64,000 bases of DNA from Pseudomonadota bacterium (GCA_021788645.1 JAJYKK010000004.1:1-64000), one strand, 5' to 3'. Counted from the first letter of the stretch, positions 34,013 to 43,676 are shown. Notes: generated from the sequence alone by a model not told the origin. Numbers and translations: made by a program.

Positions 34013-35062
34013 TCAGGCCGCGCGCGCCGTGGCCACGCACACCGATTGGTCGTCGGTCGCGCGTCCCATGACGTTGCCGAGCAGGTAGGCGACCACCTGC
34101 GGATGCTGATGCACAAGGCCCGGGAATTCTCCGGCCACGGAACGATTCCGGATGCCGTCGCTCGCGGTGATGATGGTGCACTGGCGCCGGCACGCGATGT
34201 CGGCGACGACCGGTTCTTCGTGCTCCTTGCCGAGGATCCCGGGCGCAAAGCCGAGACTGGATACGCTCTCGTCGCTATGAATCTGGGCGGACATGTCGCC
34301 CACGCCTGCCAGGCAGGCGCTGCCGCGCGCAAGATCGAGGGTGACCGCGACCCCGACGGCGCCGCGCCGCGACGCCAGCGTCTGATCGACTTGTCGCAGC
34401 AGACGCTGCGGCGCGACCCCGAGGGCCACCGCCGAGGCCAGTCCGTCGGTGGTTTCCTGCGCCTCCAGGCCGTGCCCGAGCCCGTCCAGATGGATCCAGG
34501 CCAGGCGCTGCCCGTCGATTTTAAGGTAGACCCGATCGCCGTTGTAGCGGTCGTCCGCGAGCGATCGTGAAAACAGACCCACCCGGACGTGCGGTTGCCC
34601 GAGCCGCTCCTTCGGGGCATGGACCGCCCGGAAACGCGCCCACACCAGCGTGCCGTGCCAGCGGGGCGGGCCGGGCGCCCGCGGCTGCGTGTACAGCCCC
34701 CACTCGTGCGACAACCGCGCGATGCTCCCGAGGCCCTTGCCCAGGGTATGTGCGGTCGAGAAGCCGTCCTGCGCCGCCTGCACGGGGTCATCGATGCCGC
34801 CGCCGAAATCCAGCGCGACCAGGTCGAGGGTCTGTCCGGGCTGCTGCCAGACCTGCACCAAGCCGCGGCGGTGCGCATGCTTGAGCTGATTGCTGGCCAT
34901 CTCCGCGGCCGCGAGCGTCATGTTCTCCCGGTCAGTCTCGACAAACCCGAGCCGGCGCGCCGCGGCCTGCACCCGTGCGCGCAGGAGGACGCCATCGCTC
35001 TCGTCCTGGATGAGGCTGTTGTACAGCAGGCGGCAGGCATCGCGGCTGTCCACTTCGGTCAT
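34013..35062 (-). CDS. Fused RsbT-like kinase and RsbX-like phosphatase
   Basis: 349 residues. Residues about 1-130 are a GHKL ATPase of the RsbT/RsbW type: Glu54-Asn58 N box (AAAEMASNQLKHAH), DFGGGIDD and TLGKGLGSIARLSHEWGL. Residues about 155-349 are a SpoIIE/PP2C phosphatase like RsbX: IHLDGLGHGLEA (Asp193), GVGDMSAQI, TASDGI and TDDQSVCVA. In Bacillus these are two proteins that add and remove phosphate on RsbR/RsbS; here they are joined. The ATG overlaps the cyclase stop (ATGA), so the two are made together. Confidence 0.88.
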   Translation of the reverse strand: MTEVDSRDACRLLYNSLIQDESDGVLLRARVQAAARRLGFVETDRENMTLAAAEMASNQLKHAHRRGLVQVWQQPGQTLDLVALDFGGGIDDPVQAAQDGFSTAHTLGKGLGSIARLSHEWGLYTQPRAPGPPRWHGTLVWARFRAVHAPKERLGQPHVRVGLFSRSLADDRYNGDRVYLKIDGQRLAWIHLDGLGHGLEAQETTDGLASAVALGVAPQRLLRQVDQTLASRRGAVGVAVTLDLARGSACLAGVGDMSAQIHSDESVSSLGFAPGILGKEHEEPVVADIACRRQCTIITASDGIRNRSVAGEFPGLVHQHPQVVAYLLGNVMGRATDDQSVCVATARAA

Positions 35063-36051
35063 GCCGCCACGTCCTCTAGCCCGGAAGACAGGAACGTCTC
35101 GGAATGGACCGCTCCCTTGGGGTCGCGCACCGCCAGCACGATGCGTCCGCGTCCGGTGCCCTTGGCCTGGTACAGTGCCTCGTCGGCGCGCCGGATGAAG
35201 GCCTGCAAACTGGAATCGGCGGGTTCCCGCCCCGACAGGGAGGCAAGGCCGATGCTGACGCGGCCATCCATCGCCGCAAGCACCTCCTTCGCCTTCTCGA
35301 CGGCGATATCCGCGCCGGCGAAGATCAGCATCGCGAACTCGTCGCCGCCGAAGCGGAACGCGTAATCGACCTCGCGCCGGATGACCGAGCGCATCGCGTC
35401 GGCCATCTTGCGCAGATACGCGTCCCCCGCCTGATGCCCGAACTCGTCATTGACCGCCTTGAAGTGATCGAGATCGAATAGGGCGAGGCACAGGGATTCG
35501 TCCTTCTGGCGAAGGGTCCGGTTGAACGCGCACGCGACCCGGTCATCGTAGGCGCGGCGGTTCAGCAGTCCGGTCAGGGCATCCGTTTCCGCGCGCCGCA
35601 GCGATTCGCGCAGTTCCATCTGGCGCTTCTCCAGGATCTGCTGCAGCGCCTCCAGCTCCGCTTCCGTGCGGGCCCGGGTCTCCTCCAGGTAGCGCGTCAT
35701 CTCGGCATTGCGCCGCTGAAGCAAGGAGGGGTCGACATCCTCGGTGGAGTGCAGAAGGCGCTGCCGCAGTTCGTCGACCAGCGGCGCCATGGGCGGCGGG
35801 CGAAGCCGCACGATCTCGGTGGCCTGATCCTGCCATTCGACGCGCAGCCGATCCCCGTCGAGGGTGAGCCGGACAGGCAGGGGCTGATGGAGTTGGCTGC
35901 GGGCCATGCGAAGCCGGCGCGCGGCGTCCAGCGTCGGCAGCGTCGCCGCAAACGCGTTGGCCCCGAGCGCCCTGGCCGATTGCAGGACGAACCCGAGGAA
36001 GGTTTGCAGATCCGGCTCGATCGTGAGGTTTTGCGTCAGGAGCTCCACCAT
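35059..36051 (-). CDS. Diguanylate cyclase of the stressosome-like module
   Basis: 330 residues. N-terminal 100 residues are an unrecognised alpha/beta domain; 108-155 form a coiled coil; 156-320 are a GGDEF domain with intact GGDEF at 235-239 and the inhibitory RxxD site (RREVD, Arg226 and Asp229) at the standard five-residue spacing. It should make c-di-GMP and be product-inhibited. It is the first gene of the set and overlaps the fused RsbT-RsbX gene by four bases. The N-terminal domain probably binds RsbT or the shell (inference). The start follows AAGGAGG; a GTG six bases upstream is possible. Confidence 0.9.
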   Translation of the reverse strand: MVELLTQNLTIEPDLQTFLGFVLQSARALGANAFAATLPTLDAARRLRMARSQLHQPLPVRLTLDGDRLRVEWQDQATEIVRLRPPPMAPLVDELRQRLLHSTEDVDPSLLQRRNAEMTRYLEETRARTEAELEALQQILEKRQMELRESLRRAETDALTGLLNRRAYDDRVACAFNRTLRQKDESLCLALFDLDHFKAVNDEFGHQAGDAYLRKMADAMRSVIRREVDYAFRFGGDEFAMLIFAGADIAVEKAKEVLAAMDGRVSIGLASLSGREPADSSLQAFIRRADEALYQAKGTGRGRIVLAVRDPKGAVHSETFLSSGLEDVAA

Positions 36052-36649
36052 ACCCACCGATCCTCCTTCCTGGCCGCTCATCCCCGTCGTGTTTGCGCCG
36101 CACGCCCCTCCGGGCGCGGCCTGGCCGCGTGGGTTGTTTTCGTTCGTATGACGCCCGATTATGCGCCCAAACGCAGGAAATAGGAAGCATACGCGTCGGT
36201 TGCATCCCTCGTCTGGCCGGCGCCCGGGATGCTCGGCGCCTCCGGTGGTTCGGAGCAGTGGCGCGGGGGGGCTCTCGAAGGATTCCGGCGTCGATCCGCC
36301 GGTGCCGGTCGGTGCTCCTCCTAGCCCCTTCCGGGTCCCGGCGCGGCTGCGCAATGCCGACGGCGCCGGTGCCGCTGTCGAGCCCGCCCGCGGGTGCGAC
36401 GGGGTGCCGATCTCGCCTGCGGAGATCGGCCCCGAGCGTGCGTCCGGGATGCCCTTGCCCTCCCGCTTCCAGGGCCGCTGCGTTCTGCGCCGCGGCGCGA
36501 CCCTTCCCGCAGCGCAAGGCCTTCTTGGGGCCCCGGGGTTCCGGCCCGCGCCCGAACCTTTGGGCGATGCCGCGGTCTCATCGTTTAACCCAGTCATAGA
36601 CCCGCCCTGCCAGGCAAGCGCCTGGAAGCGGCGGCAACGGAGTCGCCTC
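36052..36649. other. Divergent intergenic region, about 600 bases
   Basis: Between the stressosome cyclase and the PAS-GGDEF-EAL gene. Reading frames are open in several phases but have noise-like Arg/Pro composition. No clear promoter boxes or repeats. Confidence 0.5.
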
Positions 36650-38491
36650 ATGTCTTCCAGCGATCGCGGCGCTGCCCCGCGCGGCGGCGGGCGCGGCTCG
36701 CCTCCGCGCGCGCGGTGCCCAGTGCCGGCCCACCCCGTTCAGAAAGCGTCCGTCCCCGAGCGGGGGGCGCTTGTTCCCGACGCCGACATCGACCATGCCG
36801 ACGACGGCATCCTCATTGCAGATACCCGCGGGCAGGTGACCGCGATCAATGGGGCCTTTGCCCGGCGAACCGGGTATGGCGCGCGCGATGTGCTCGGCAA
36901 GCCGCTCCGGACGCTTGAGCTCGCCGCCGCGCCGGCATCCGCCTATGGCGCGCTGCGCGAGGCGCTCGCCCGCAGCGGGTGCTGGCGGGGCGAACTCATG
37001 ATTCGCCGGAAAAACGGGGAAACCGCGCGCGAGCAGGTGAGTGTCAGCGTCGCGCGCGACTGCGGCGGCCAGCCGACCCACTACATCGCCGTATTCTCGG
37101 ATTGCGCGAACGAGTTCCGCAAACGGCTTTCGTTTGCGGCACACCACGACGAACTCACCGGGCTGCCCAACCGCAAGCACTTTTTCGAGCGCCTGGCCCT
37201 GGGGATCGAGCAGGCGGCGAGGCACGGGCGGCGGCTGGGCGTGCTGTTCCTTGATCTCGATCATTTCAAGGCCATCAACGACACCCTGGGCTTCGAGGCG
37301 GGCGATGCGCTGCTCGGGCAGGTGGCCGCCCGGCTGCGCACCCTGGCGTCCGGCGAGGACCTGCTGGCGCGCGTGGGCGACGATGAATTCACGCTGCTGG
37401 TCGAGGCCGACCCCGATGCCGCGGCGCTCGCCCATGCGGCCGCGCGGATCGTGCGCGACCTGACGCCGCCCTTCTCGGCGCAGGAGGCCACCTTGGTGCT
37501 CTCGGGCTCGGTCGGCATCAGCCGCTACCCGGAAGATGGGCGCGATCCGCACGAGCTCCTCAGGAATGCGGAGCTCGCGATGTTCGAGGCCAAGGGGCAT
37601 GGCCGCAATCGGCACGCCTTCTATTCGCGGCGCCTGCAAAGCGGCCTGCGCGAACGGTTCCTGTTGACCAACGATCTGCGCGGCGTCCTGGAGGGCGATG
37701 CCCTGGTGCTGCACTACCATCCCATCATGGACGTCGCGGCCGGAACCATGAGCGGGGTGGAAGCGCTCGCGCGCTGGAAACACCCGGTCTTCGGGCTGGT
37801 GCCGCCCGAGCGCTTCATTTCGCTCGCCGAGGACGCCGGCCTGATTGCGGCCCTGGGCACCCGCGTCCTGGCGGGCGCATGCCGGCAGCTCAAGGCCTTC
37901 GATGCGTCCGGCATGGCGGGCCTGCGGATGGCGGTCAACCTGTCCGCCTTGCAAGTGCGGCAGCCCGATGTCGTGGCGCTCGTGCGGCGGGCGATCGAGG
38001 AAGCGGCGGTGGATCCGGCGCGCATCGAGATCGAGATCACGGAAAGCGCCATCATGCAGGACACCGAGGACTCCCTGGCCGTGCTGCGTGCGCTGAAGGC
38101 GTTGGGGGTGGGCATCGCGATCGACGATTTCGGCATGGGCTACTCGTCGCTGGGCTACCTGCGGCGCTTTCCGGCGGATCGGCTGAAGATCGACAAGGCG
38201 TTCATTGCCGAGGCGGCGAACCGGCGCGAGGACGCGGCGATCCTGGATGCGATCATCGCGCTGGCGCGCGCCCTCGGGCTCAAGGTCGTCGCCGAAGGCG
38301 TGGAACGCGCGGAGCAGCTCGAATTCCTGCGCTCGCGCGGCGCCCACGAGGCGCAAGGCTTCTATTTCAGCCCGCCGCTTGCGCCCGAGATGCTCCTGCA
38401 GGAACATGCCCGCCTCCATGAGGCGTTCGCCCGCCGGGCACCGCACGCTGCCGGGGCAGAGGGCTTGTTGAGCGGGGCCGTGGCGCGATAG
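36650..38491 (+). CDS. PAS-GGDEF-EAL protein, likely c-di-GMP phosphodiesterase
   Basis: 613 residues. After a basic, Pro-rich leader comes a PAS domain (about 45-160; GILIADTRGQVTAINGAFARRTGY), a GGDEF domain (about 165-330) whose core is GDDEF rather than GGDEF and should be inactive in synthesis, and an EAL domain (about 345-590). The EAL domain keeps all catalytic parts: GVEALARW, VNLSALQ, ITESAIM, DDFGMGYSSL, KIDKAFI and AEGVE. It thus probably degrades c-di-GMP, opposing the divergent cyclase. The start could be upstream; the ATG at 36650 precedes the first domain. Confidence 0.88.
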   Translation: MSSSDRGAAPRGGGRGSPPRARCPVPAHPVQKASVPERGALVPDADIDHADDGILIADTRGQVTAINGAFARRTGYGARDVLGKPLRTLELAAAPASAYGALREALARSGCWRGELMIRRKNGETAREQVSVSVARDCGGQPTHYIAVFSDCANEFRKRLSFAAHHDELTGLPNRKHFFERLALGIEQAARHGRRLGVLFLDLDHFKAINDTLGFEAGDALLGQVAARLRTLASGEDLLARVGDDEFTLLVEADPDAAALAHAAARIVRDLTPPFSAQEATLVLSGSVGISRYPEDGRDPHELLRNAELAMFEAKGHGRNRHAFYSRRLQSGLRERFLLTNDLRGVLEGDALVLHYHPIMDVAAGTMSGVEALARWKHPVFGLVPPERFISLAEDAGLIAALGTRVLAGACRQLKAFDASGMAGLRMAVNLSALQVRQPDVVALVRRAIEEAAVDPARIEIEITESAIMQDTEDSLAVLRALKALGVGIAIDDFGMGYSSLGYLRRFPADRLKIDKAFIAEAANRREDAAILDAIIALARALGLKVVAEGVERAEQLEFLRSRGAHEAQGFYFSPPLAPEMLLQEHARLHEAFARRAPHAAGAEGLLSGAVAR

Positions 38492-38500
38492 CGCCAGGCG

Positions 38501-39157
38501 TCAGGCCGGGCGGATCGGCTGCCAGCCTCTCGTGCCCGCGGGATCCTGCGGATCCCAGCTGGACAGCTCCCCCGCCTCGAGGTCGAAGTGCCAGCCATGC
38601 AGCGTCAGCGTCCCGCGCGCGACGCGCTCGAGGATCCAGGGGAAGGTGAGGAGATTGTCGAGCGAGACCCGGATCGCCTCCTGCTCGCAGGCGCGCGCCA
38701 GCGTCTCGGCATCCAGGTCGCGGGCGCGCGCCAGGACGCGGTTGCGGGCGTGGCCTGCCACCTGCATCCAGCTCGCCACGAAGGGGGAGTCCTCGGGATG
38801 CTCGCCGGGATTCTCCATGAGCGCCCGAATGCCGCCGCAATGGGTGTGGCCGAGTACGATGATGTGCTGCACCTCGAGCCGGCGGACGCCGAACTCCAGG
38901 GCGGCGCTGGTGCCGTGATAATTGCCCCCGGTCTCGAAGGGCGGGACCAGGTTGGCTACGTTGCGGATGACGAACAAGTCGCCGGGGTCGCAGTCCGTGA
39001 TGATGGCCGGATCCACCCGGGAATCGCAGCAGCCGATGATGAGCGTCCGCGGCGACTGTCCTGCCTTGACCAGCCGCCTGAACACGTCCGGCTGCCCGCC
39101 GTAGTGTGTCTTGCGGAAGCGCCCGAATCCTTCGATGAGCTTGTCGATATGGTCCAT
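38501..39157 (-). CDS. can: Beta-carbonic anhydrase
   Basis: 218 residues. Zinc ligands Cys43 (CCDSRVDP), His104 and Cys107 (LGHTHCGG) with Asp45-Arg47 are all present, as is GNYHGTSAALEFGV. It interconverts CO2 and bicarbonate for RuBisCO and carboxylases. The ATG at 39155-39157 has a GAGGA site; a GTG at 39172 overlapping the purC stop (GTGA) is an alternative. It is cotranscribed with purC, which uses a carboxylated substrate, and lies next to the cbb genes. Confidence 0.94.
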   Translation of the reverse strand: MDHIDKLIEGFGRFRKTHYGGQPDVFRRLVKAGQSPRTLIIGCCDSRVDPAIITDCDPGDLFVIRNVANLVPPFETGGNYHGTSAALEFGVRRLEVQHIIVLGHTHCGGIRALMENPGEHPEDSPFVASWMQVAGHARNRVLARARDLDAETLARACEQEAIRVSLDNLLTFPWILERVARGTLTLHGWHFDLEAGELSSWDPQDPAGTRGWQPIRPA

Positions 39158-39168
39158 GTCCAGGGTCC

Positions 39169-40056
39169 TCACGTGCGCGTGAGGCGCAGCAAGGCCTCAC
39201 GGTACTTCTCCGTGGTCTTGGCGATCACCTCGGCGGGAAGCCTGGGCGCGGGCGGCGTCTTGTTCCACCCGATGCTCTCCAGGTAATCCCGCACGTATTG
39301 CTTGTCGAAGCTCGGCGGATTGCTGCCCACGGCATACTGGTCAAGGGGCCAGAAGCGGGAGGAGTCCGGCGTGAGGGCCTCGTCGATGAGGTAAAGGCGC
39401 CCGGCCGCGTCGAGCCCGAACTCGAACTTGGTGTCGGCGATGATGATCCCTTTCGGCGCGGCATGGTCGGCCGCCTCCTGGTAGAGCTTGAGGGCCACCT
39501 CCTGCACCTGGATCGCGAGCGGTTCGCCGAGCAGTTCGGCCGCCTGTGCGAAGCTGATGTTCTCGTCGTGGGCGCCTGCTTCGGCCTTGGTCGAAGGGGT
39601 GAATATCGGCGCGGGCAGCTTTTCCGCTTCGCGCAGGCCCGACGGCAGCGGGATTCCGCACACGCTTCCCGTGCGGCGATAGTCCTTCCAGCCGGAGCCC
39701 ACCAGGTAGCCCCGGACGATGGCCTCCACAGGCAGGGGCCTGAGCCGCCGCACCACGATGGCACGGCCTTGGACCTGTGCCTTCTCCCGCGGATCGCCGA
39801 CGACGGATTCGGGGGGCTCGCCGGTCAGGTGGTTGGGGATGATGTGCCCCAGGCGGGCAAACCAGAAATTGGACACCGCCGTGAGGACCTCGCCCTTGCC
39901 CGGGATGGGGTCCGGCAATACCACGTCGAAGGCCGACAGCCGGTCGGTGGTGACGATCAGCAGCCGCTCGCCATCGATTTCGTAGATGTCGCGGACCTTC
40001 CCGCGATTGAGGAGTTTGAGGCTCTTGATCGTCGATTCAAATAACGGTGTATTCAT
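39169..40056 (-). CDS. purC: SAICAR synthase (phosphoribosylaminoimidazole-succinocarboxamide synthase)
   Basis: 295 residues, the normal length of the single-domain enzyme. It condenses CAIR with aspartate in purine synthesis. [43 protein letters not shown] and [12 protein letters not shown] are the expected ATP and substrate motifs. The stop overlaps or abuts the carbonic anhydrase start, so both are probably one unit. Confidence 0.96.
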   Translation of the reverse strand: MNTPLFESTIKSLKLLNRGKVRDIYEIDGERLLIVTTDRLSAFDVVLPDPIPGKGEVLTAVSNFWFARLGHIIPNHLTGEPPESVVGDPREKAQVQGRAIVVRRLRPLPVEAIVRGYLVGSGWKDYRRTGSVCGIPLPSGLREAEKLPAPIFTPSTKAEAGAHDENISFAQAAELLGEPLAIQVQEVALKLYQEAADHAAPKGIIIADTKFEFGLDAAGRLYLIDEALTPDSSRFWPLDQYAVGSNPPSFDKQYVRDYLESIGWNKTPPAPRLPAEVIAKTTEKYREALLRLTRT

Positions 40057-40542
40057 TTGGGTTGTCGTCGTGCTATCGTGTTAGGGGCACGCACAGCGTG
40101 GACGGCTTCTCGGGCAGCCGCCTGGCCCTTGCGCGCTTCGGGCGGACCGCCGGCCCCGAGGCCGCGCGTGGAGGAACCGTCCGGCGTGCTGCCGGACCAG
40201 GGACCCGCCGACATCGAAAGCCGCCCCATCGGGCGAACCTCGCGTTGGCGGCGCCATCGAAGGGTGTCTGGAACCGATAGCATTCTACGTCGCCTCCCCC
40301 GTTGGCGTCGACTCCACGAAGGCCGAAGGGCTTCGCGGCGCGCAGCGTCGCGCGTCAGCGTTCGGCGCTGCGCTATAGTGGGTGAACGAGGGTGCGCGCC
40401 GGCGACCCAGATGCGCGGCGTGCTGGCCGGAAACGCCGCCAAGCCCGCCGCCCGCCCGGTTCGTGACGGGCCAAGCGGGGCCGGGGAACCCGGTGCGCAA
40501 CCGATTTGCAGATGCCGATTCACTTTTTCCGAGGCACTCGCC
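40057..40542. other. Intergenic region, 486 bases
   Basis: Upstream of both purC (minus) and the gene at 40543 (plus). TATAGT at about 40374-40379 is a possible -10 for the latter. No gene or RNA recognised. Confidence 0.4.
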
Positions 40543-40953
40543 ATGCAGATCGTCGTCAGCCGCGGCGAGCCGCTCGCCGAAGAGGCGCGCGAGCTTCCCG
40601 CCGCCACCTATAATCTCGCCCACAGCCTGTTGGCGCGCGGCCGCGGGGTGGCCTTCGTGCCGATCCGCAGCATGCAGTTCCTGGCGATCCTCGATCCGGA
40701 GGAGATGGTGTTCGTCGATCACCTGCGCAAGGATCTCGCGGTCATCGCCTGGCAGCGCTTCCGGCCGCAGGCCCGCGGCGCGCTCGATGCCCCGGTGCCC
40801 TACCACGCCGCGTACTACCGCGAGGACGGCGCGGCCCTGATGCGCCGCCTCCAGCCCGAACTGTCCAAGGCGCTGGCGGCCCTGGCCGCGAAGGCGCATG
40901 AGGGTGGGGCCGGCAGGATCCTCACGTTCGCCCGGCCGGCGCCCGGCCGATAA
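40543..40953 (+). CDS. Conserved-looking small protein of unknown function
   Basis: 136 residues, not recognised. It is soluble, with an alpha/beta pattern: GVAFVPIRSMQFLAILD and EMVFVDHLRKDLAVIAWQRFRP look like two strands with connecting helices, then a helical, Ala-rich end. It lies between purC and the cbb set, convergent with the gene after cbbO. Codon usage and length argue for a real gene. A Phe/Trp-rich core may bind a small ligand, but no function can be assigned. Confidence 0.6.
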   Translation: MQIVVSRGEPLAEEARELPAATYNLAHSLLARGRGVAFVPIRSMQFLAILDPEEMVFVDHLRKDLAVIAWQRFRPQARGALDAPVPYHAAYYREDGAALMRRLQPELSKALAALAAKAHEGGAGRILTFARPAPGR

Positions 40954-40976
40954 TCCCGGGCGCGCGGCGCGAAGCG

Positions 40977-41276
40977 TCAGTCGTCCTCGCCCAGTTCGGG
41001 GTCCCACCCCTTGACCCGTGCCGCCGCCGTGGCGTGGGCGTAGAGCGCGTGATGGCGCTGGCGCAGCGGCGGCGGCAGGCGGCTGGGCAGGTTGCCGTAC
41101 TTGTCCCACGCGCGTTCCACCTGTTCCATCAGGGTCTGCATGCGGCCTATCTCCCAGCCGGCGCAGTCCTCGGTCTCGGGAATAAGGCCGAACAGCCAGC
41201 CGTCCAGCACGACCCGCCCGAGCTGGGTGATGCCGTGCTTGTCCTGGTGCAAGCCTACATAAGTCTCGGCGTTCAT
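40977..41276 (-). CDS. Small protein downstream of cbbO
   Basis: 99 residues from the ATG at 41274-41276, preceded by GGGAG. No domain is recognised; the sequence YVGLHQDKHGITQLGRVVLDGWLFGLIPETEDCAGW is followed by a helix and a basic C-terminal part. It starts 69 bases after the cbbO stop on the same strand and ends the RuBisCO unit, so it may be an extra RuBisCO accessory protein (inference from place only). Confidence 0.7.
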   Translation of the reverse strand: MNAETYVGLHQDKHGITQLGRVVLDGWLFGLIPETEDCAGWEIGRMQTLMEQVERAWDKYGNLPSRLPPPLRQRHHALYAHATAAARVKGWDPELGEDD

Positions 41277-41345
41277 CTGTGCTCCCGTGGTTCTCCCGGC
41301 ATCCGGCGAATGCGCGCCGCGGCGGGCGCCCGCGCGCATGCCGCC

Positions 41346-43676
41346 TCATCGCGTCAATCCCGCGTACAGGAGCGGCAGCTTCTCCGGCAGCCGCTCCACG
41401 TGATCCACCACCATGTAGTTCTTCTGGCCGAAGATGCGGCTCACGTAGTGATCCGCGCGCGGGTCCAGGCTCATGCAGTAGGTTACCACACCTTGCTTGG
41501 CGACATCCTCGACGGCCTTCTTGGCGTCAAAGCGCAGGTATTGCGGATCCCGCACGTCCACGTCCGCCGGTTCGCCGTCGGTGATCACGATGAGCAGCTT
41601 CTTGGCCGAGCGCTGGCGCGTCAGGTGGTGACCGGCGTGGCGGATGGCCGCGCCCATGCGGGTCGAAAGCTGGCCGGTCATGCCGGCGAGCCGCGCCTTC
41701 GGCCCGTCGTCCCAGTGCTGGTCGAAGTCCTTGAAGCGGTAGTACTCGACGCCGTGCCGGCCGTCCGAACAGAAGCCATGGAGGGCGAACGGGTCGCCCA
41801 CCTTGGCGATGGCGTCCGACAGCAGCACGCACGCCTGGCGCGTGAGGTCGAGCACACTGTAGTCCTTCCCATGCACCTTGTCGTTGGTGGACTCGGACAG
41901 GTCGAGCAGGACCAGGATGGAGAAGTCGCGCGTCTTCCTTACCGAGCGCATCATGTATCGCGGGTCGGGTTGGTTGCCCAGGCGGATGTCGGTCAGCCCC
42001 TGGATCGCGGCGTTGATGTCGATCTCGTCGCCGTCCTCGAGCTTGCGGATGCGCTGCACGCCTTGAGGCTGCATGGCGTCCAGCAGGAACTTCATGCGGT
42101 GGATTTCCCGCTTGTACTGGGCGGCGATGGCATTGATCCGGTCCAGCTCGCCGGACTTGGCGCGCTTCTCCTGCACCGTGGCCCAGGCCGGCCGCTCGAG
42201 CTGGATCTGGTAGTCCCACTCCGGGTAGTGGAAGGGCTCGGACAGGGGCTCCTTGCCTTCCAGCTCGTTGATGGTGCAGCCCTCCTGGTCCAGGTAGAAC
42301 GGCGTGGACAGGACCCAGATTTCCTGGGCGTCGTCGCCGGCCAGCTCGTTGTCGACCTCGTTGACCATCTCCAGCACGCTGACATACTTGCGCACCTGCT
42401 TGACGGTCTCGAAGCCGGCGGTGGCCGCCTTGTCGAAATCGAACGCCTCGAATGCCCAAAAATAGCGGTTGTCGTCCCGGTAGGGGGCGGTGAGCCCGTC
42501 GCTGCGCGGATTGAAGGCGATCCCCTTCTCCTTCAAGGCATGGGCGAGGGCGACGCCGATGTCCCATGACACGGCGTTGGTGCCGAGCGCGTCCGCGGCC
42601 CGGGCCTGCGCGAACAGGGCGCGGCCCTCAGCGACCCACGGATCCTCGTCGCGGTAGGTCTCGTCCAGCAAGGCCCGGGCAAGCCGGTTGAGGTAGTCGC
42701 CGACGCTCGCCGACCGGGCGGGGGTCGCGACGTGCAGCCTGCTCCACATCGGCTTCAGGCCGGGAAAGCGCCGGATGGCCAGGGCCTCGACCCGGGCGTC
42801 CTCGATCACGCCGATGACCGCCATCTGCAGGGGGTTGAGGCCTTCGGCGGAAATCGGCCGCGTGGTCTCGACCAGGTGCGCGGCGCAGTGGGCGGCGGCG
42901 GCGCGGTAGAGCTCGAGGCCCGCAACCCCCTCGAAGTCGTCGAAGGCATCGGGCAGGTGCAGCAGGTAGTCCTCGATGTAGGGCCGCAGTCCTTCGCGGT
43001 TCTCGTAGTCGCCCGAGGTCGGCCGCATGAAGAAGTCGCGCGCCCACAGCGCCCGCAGGTACATGTTGATGCGGCGCTGGACGTCCACCAGCAAGGTCCC
43101 CTTGCGTTCCTTCTGGAGGATCGCCACCGATTCCTTGGAGGCCAGGCCGAAGTAGCGGATCTGCTCCTCGTAGTTGGTGCGATGCGCGTGCGCGCCCCAC
43201 AGCGCCCAGCGGCGCAGGCCGCCCAGGGTGAGCTGCTGGAAGAGCACGTCGAGCTTGTCGAGCATCGGCCGCACGCCCCGCGGGGCCTGGGCGATCAGGG
43301 TGTTGATGAACTGCAGGTACATGCGGAACAGTTCCGCATCGCCCAGGCGCCCGGCGGCGGTGGGCGAGGTGGCGAGCAGGAGCTCGATCACCGCCCCCGA
43401 GGTCTTGGAGGCCAGCATCAGCGAGGCGGTGGCGAGGTCCGAGATGACGTCCTCGCCGACCTCCCGCGCCACCTCCGGCGCGTTTTCCAGCCAGGCCTCG
43501 ACCACGGCGTCGCCGCGCCCGAGGCCGCGGATGGCGGCGGCGCCCTTGAGGTAGTTGTCCAGGGCGCGGGGCGAGAGCACCCGGGTTGCTTCGTGCCAGA
43601 CCGATGCCAGCACCGCGCGGCTGTGCTCGCTCAGGGTCGCGAGCAGTTCGGCGTAGTCTTCGAGGTTGACGGACAT
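41346..43676 (-). CDS. cbbO: RuBisCO activation protein CbbO (von Willebrand A domain)
   Basis: 776 residues. CbbO works with CbbQ as a RuBisCO activase that removes inhibitory sugar phosphates. The long N-terminal part is helical; the C-terminal vWA domain (about 580-776) carries the metal-site DLSES in LVLLDLSEST, plus TDGEPADVDVRDPQYLRFDA. It binds RuBisCO through the MIDAS metal. It follows cbbQ by about 110 bases, in the order L-S-Q-O typical of form IAq RuBisCO operons. Confidence 0.94.
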   Translation of the reverse strand: MSVNLEDYAELLATLSEHSRAVLASVWHEATRVLSPRALDNYLKGAAAIRGLGRGDAVVEAWLENAPEVAREVGEDVISDLATASLMLASKTSGAVIELLLATSPTAAGRLGDAELFRMYLQFINTLIAQAPRGVRPMLDKLDVLFQQLTLGGLRRWALWGAHAHRTNYEEQIRYFGLASKESVAILQKERKGTLLVDVQRRINMYLRALWARDFFMRPTSGDYENREGLRPYIEDYLLHLPDAFDDFEGVAGLELYRAAAAHCAAHLVETTRPISAEGLNPLQMAVIGVIEDARVEALAIRRFPGLKPMWSRLHVATPARSASVGDYLNRLARALLDETYRDEDPWVAEGRALFAQARAADALGTNAVSWDIGVALAHALKEKGIAFNPRSDGLTAPYRDDNRYFWAFEAFDFDKAATAGFETVKQVRKYVSVLEMVNEVDNELAGDDAQEIWVLSTPFYLDQEGCTINELEGKEPLSEPFHYPEWDYQIQLERPAWATVQEKRAKSGELDRINAIAAQYKREIHRMKFLLDAMQPQGVQRIRKLEDGDEIDINAAIQGLTDIRLGNQPDPRYMMRSVRKTRDFSILVLLDLSESTNDKVHGKDYSVLDLTRQACVLLSDAIAKVGDPFALHGFCSDGRHGVEYYRFKDFDQHWDDGPKARLAGMTGQLSTRMGAAIRHAGHHLTRQRSAKKLLIVITDGEPADVDVRDPQYLRFDAKKAVEDVAKQGVVTYCMSLDPRADHYVSRIFGQKNYMVVDHVERLPEKLPLLYAGLTR

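Noticed and set aside
36052-36649. Longer N-terminal extensions of both the stressosome cyclase and the PAS-GGDEF-EAL protein
   Set aside because: The extensions overlap each other on opposite strands and have noise composition; the chosen starts precede the first domains.
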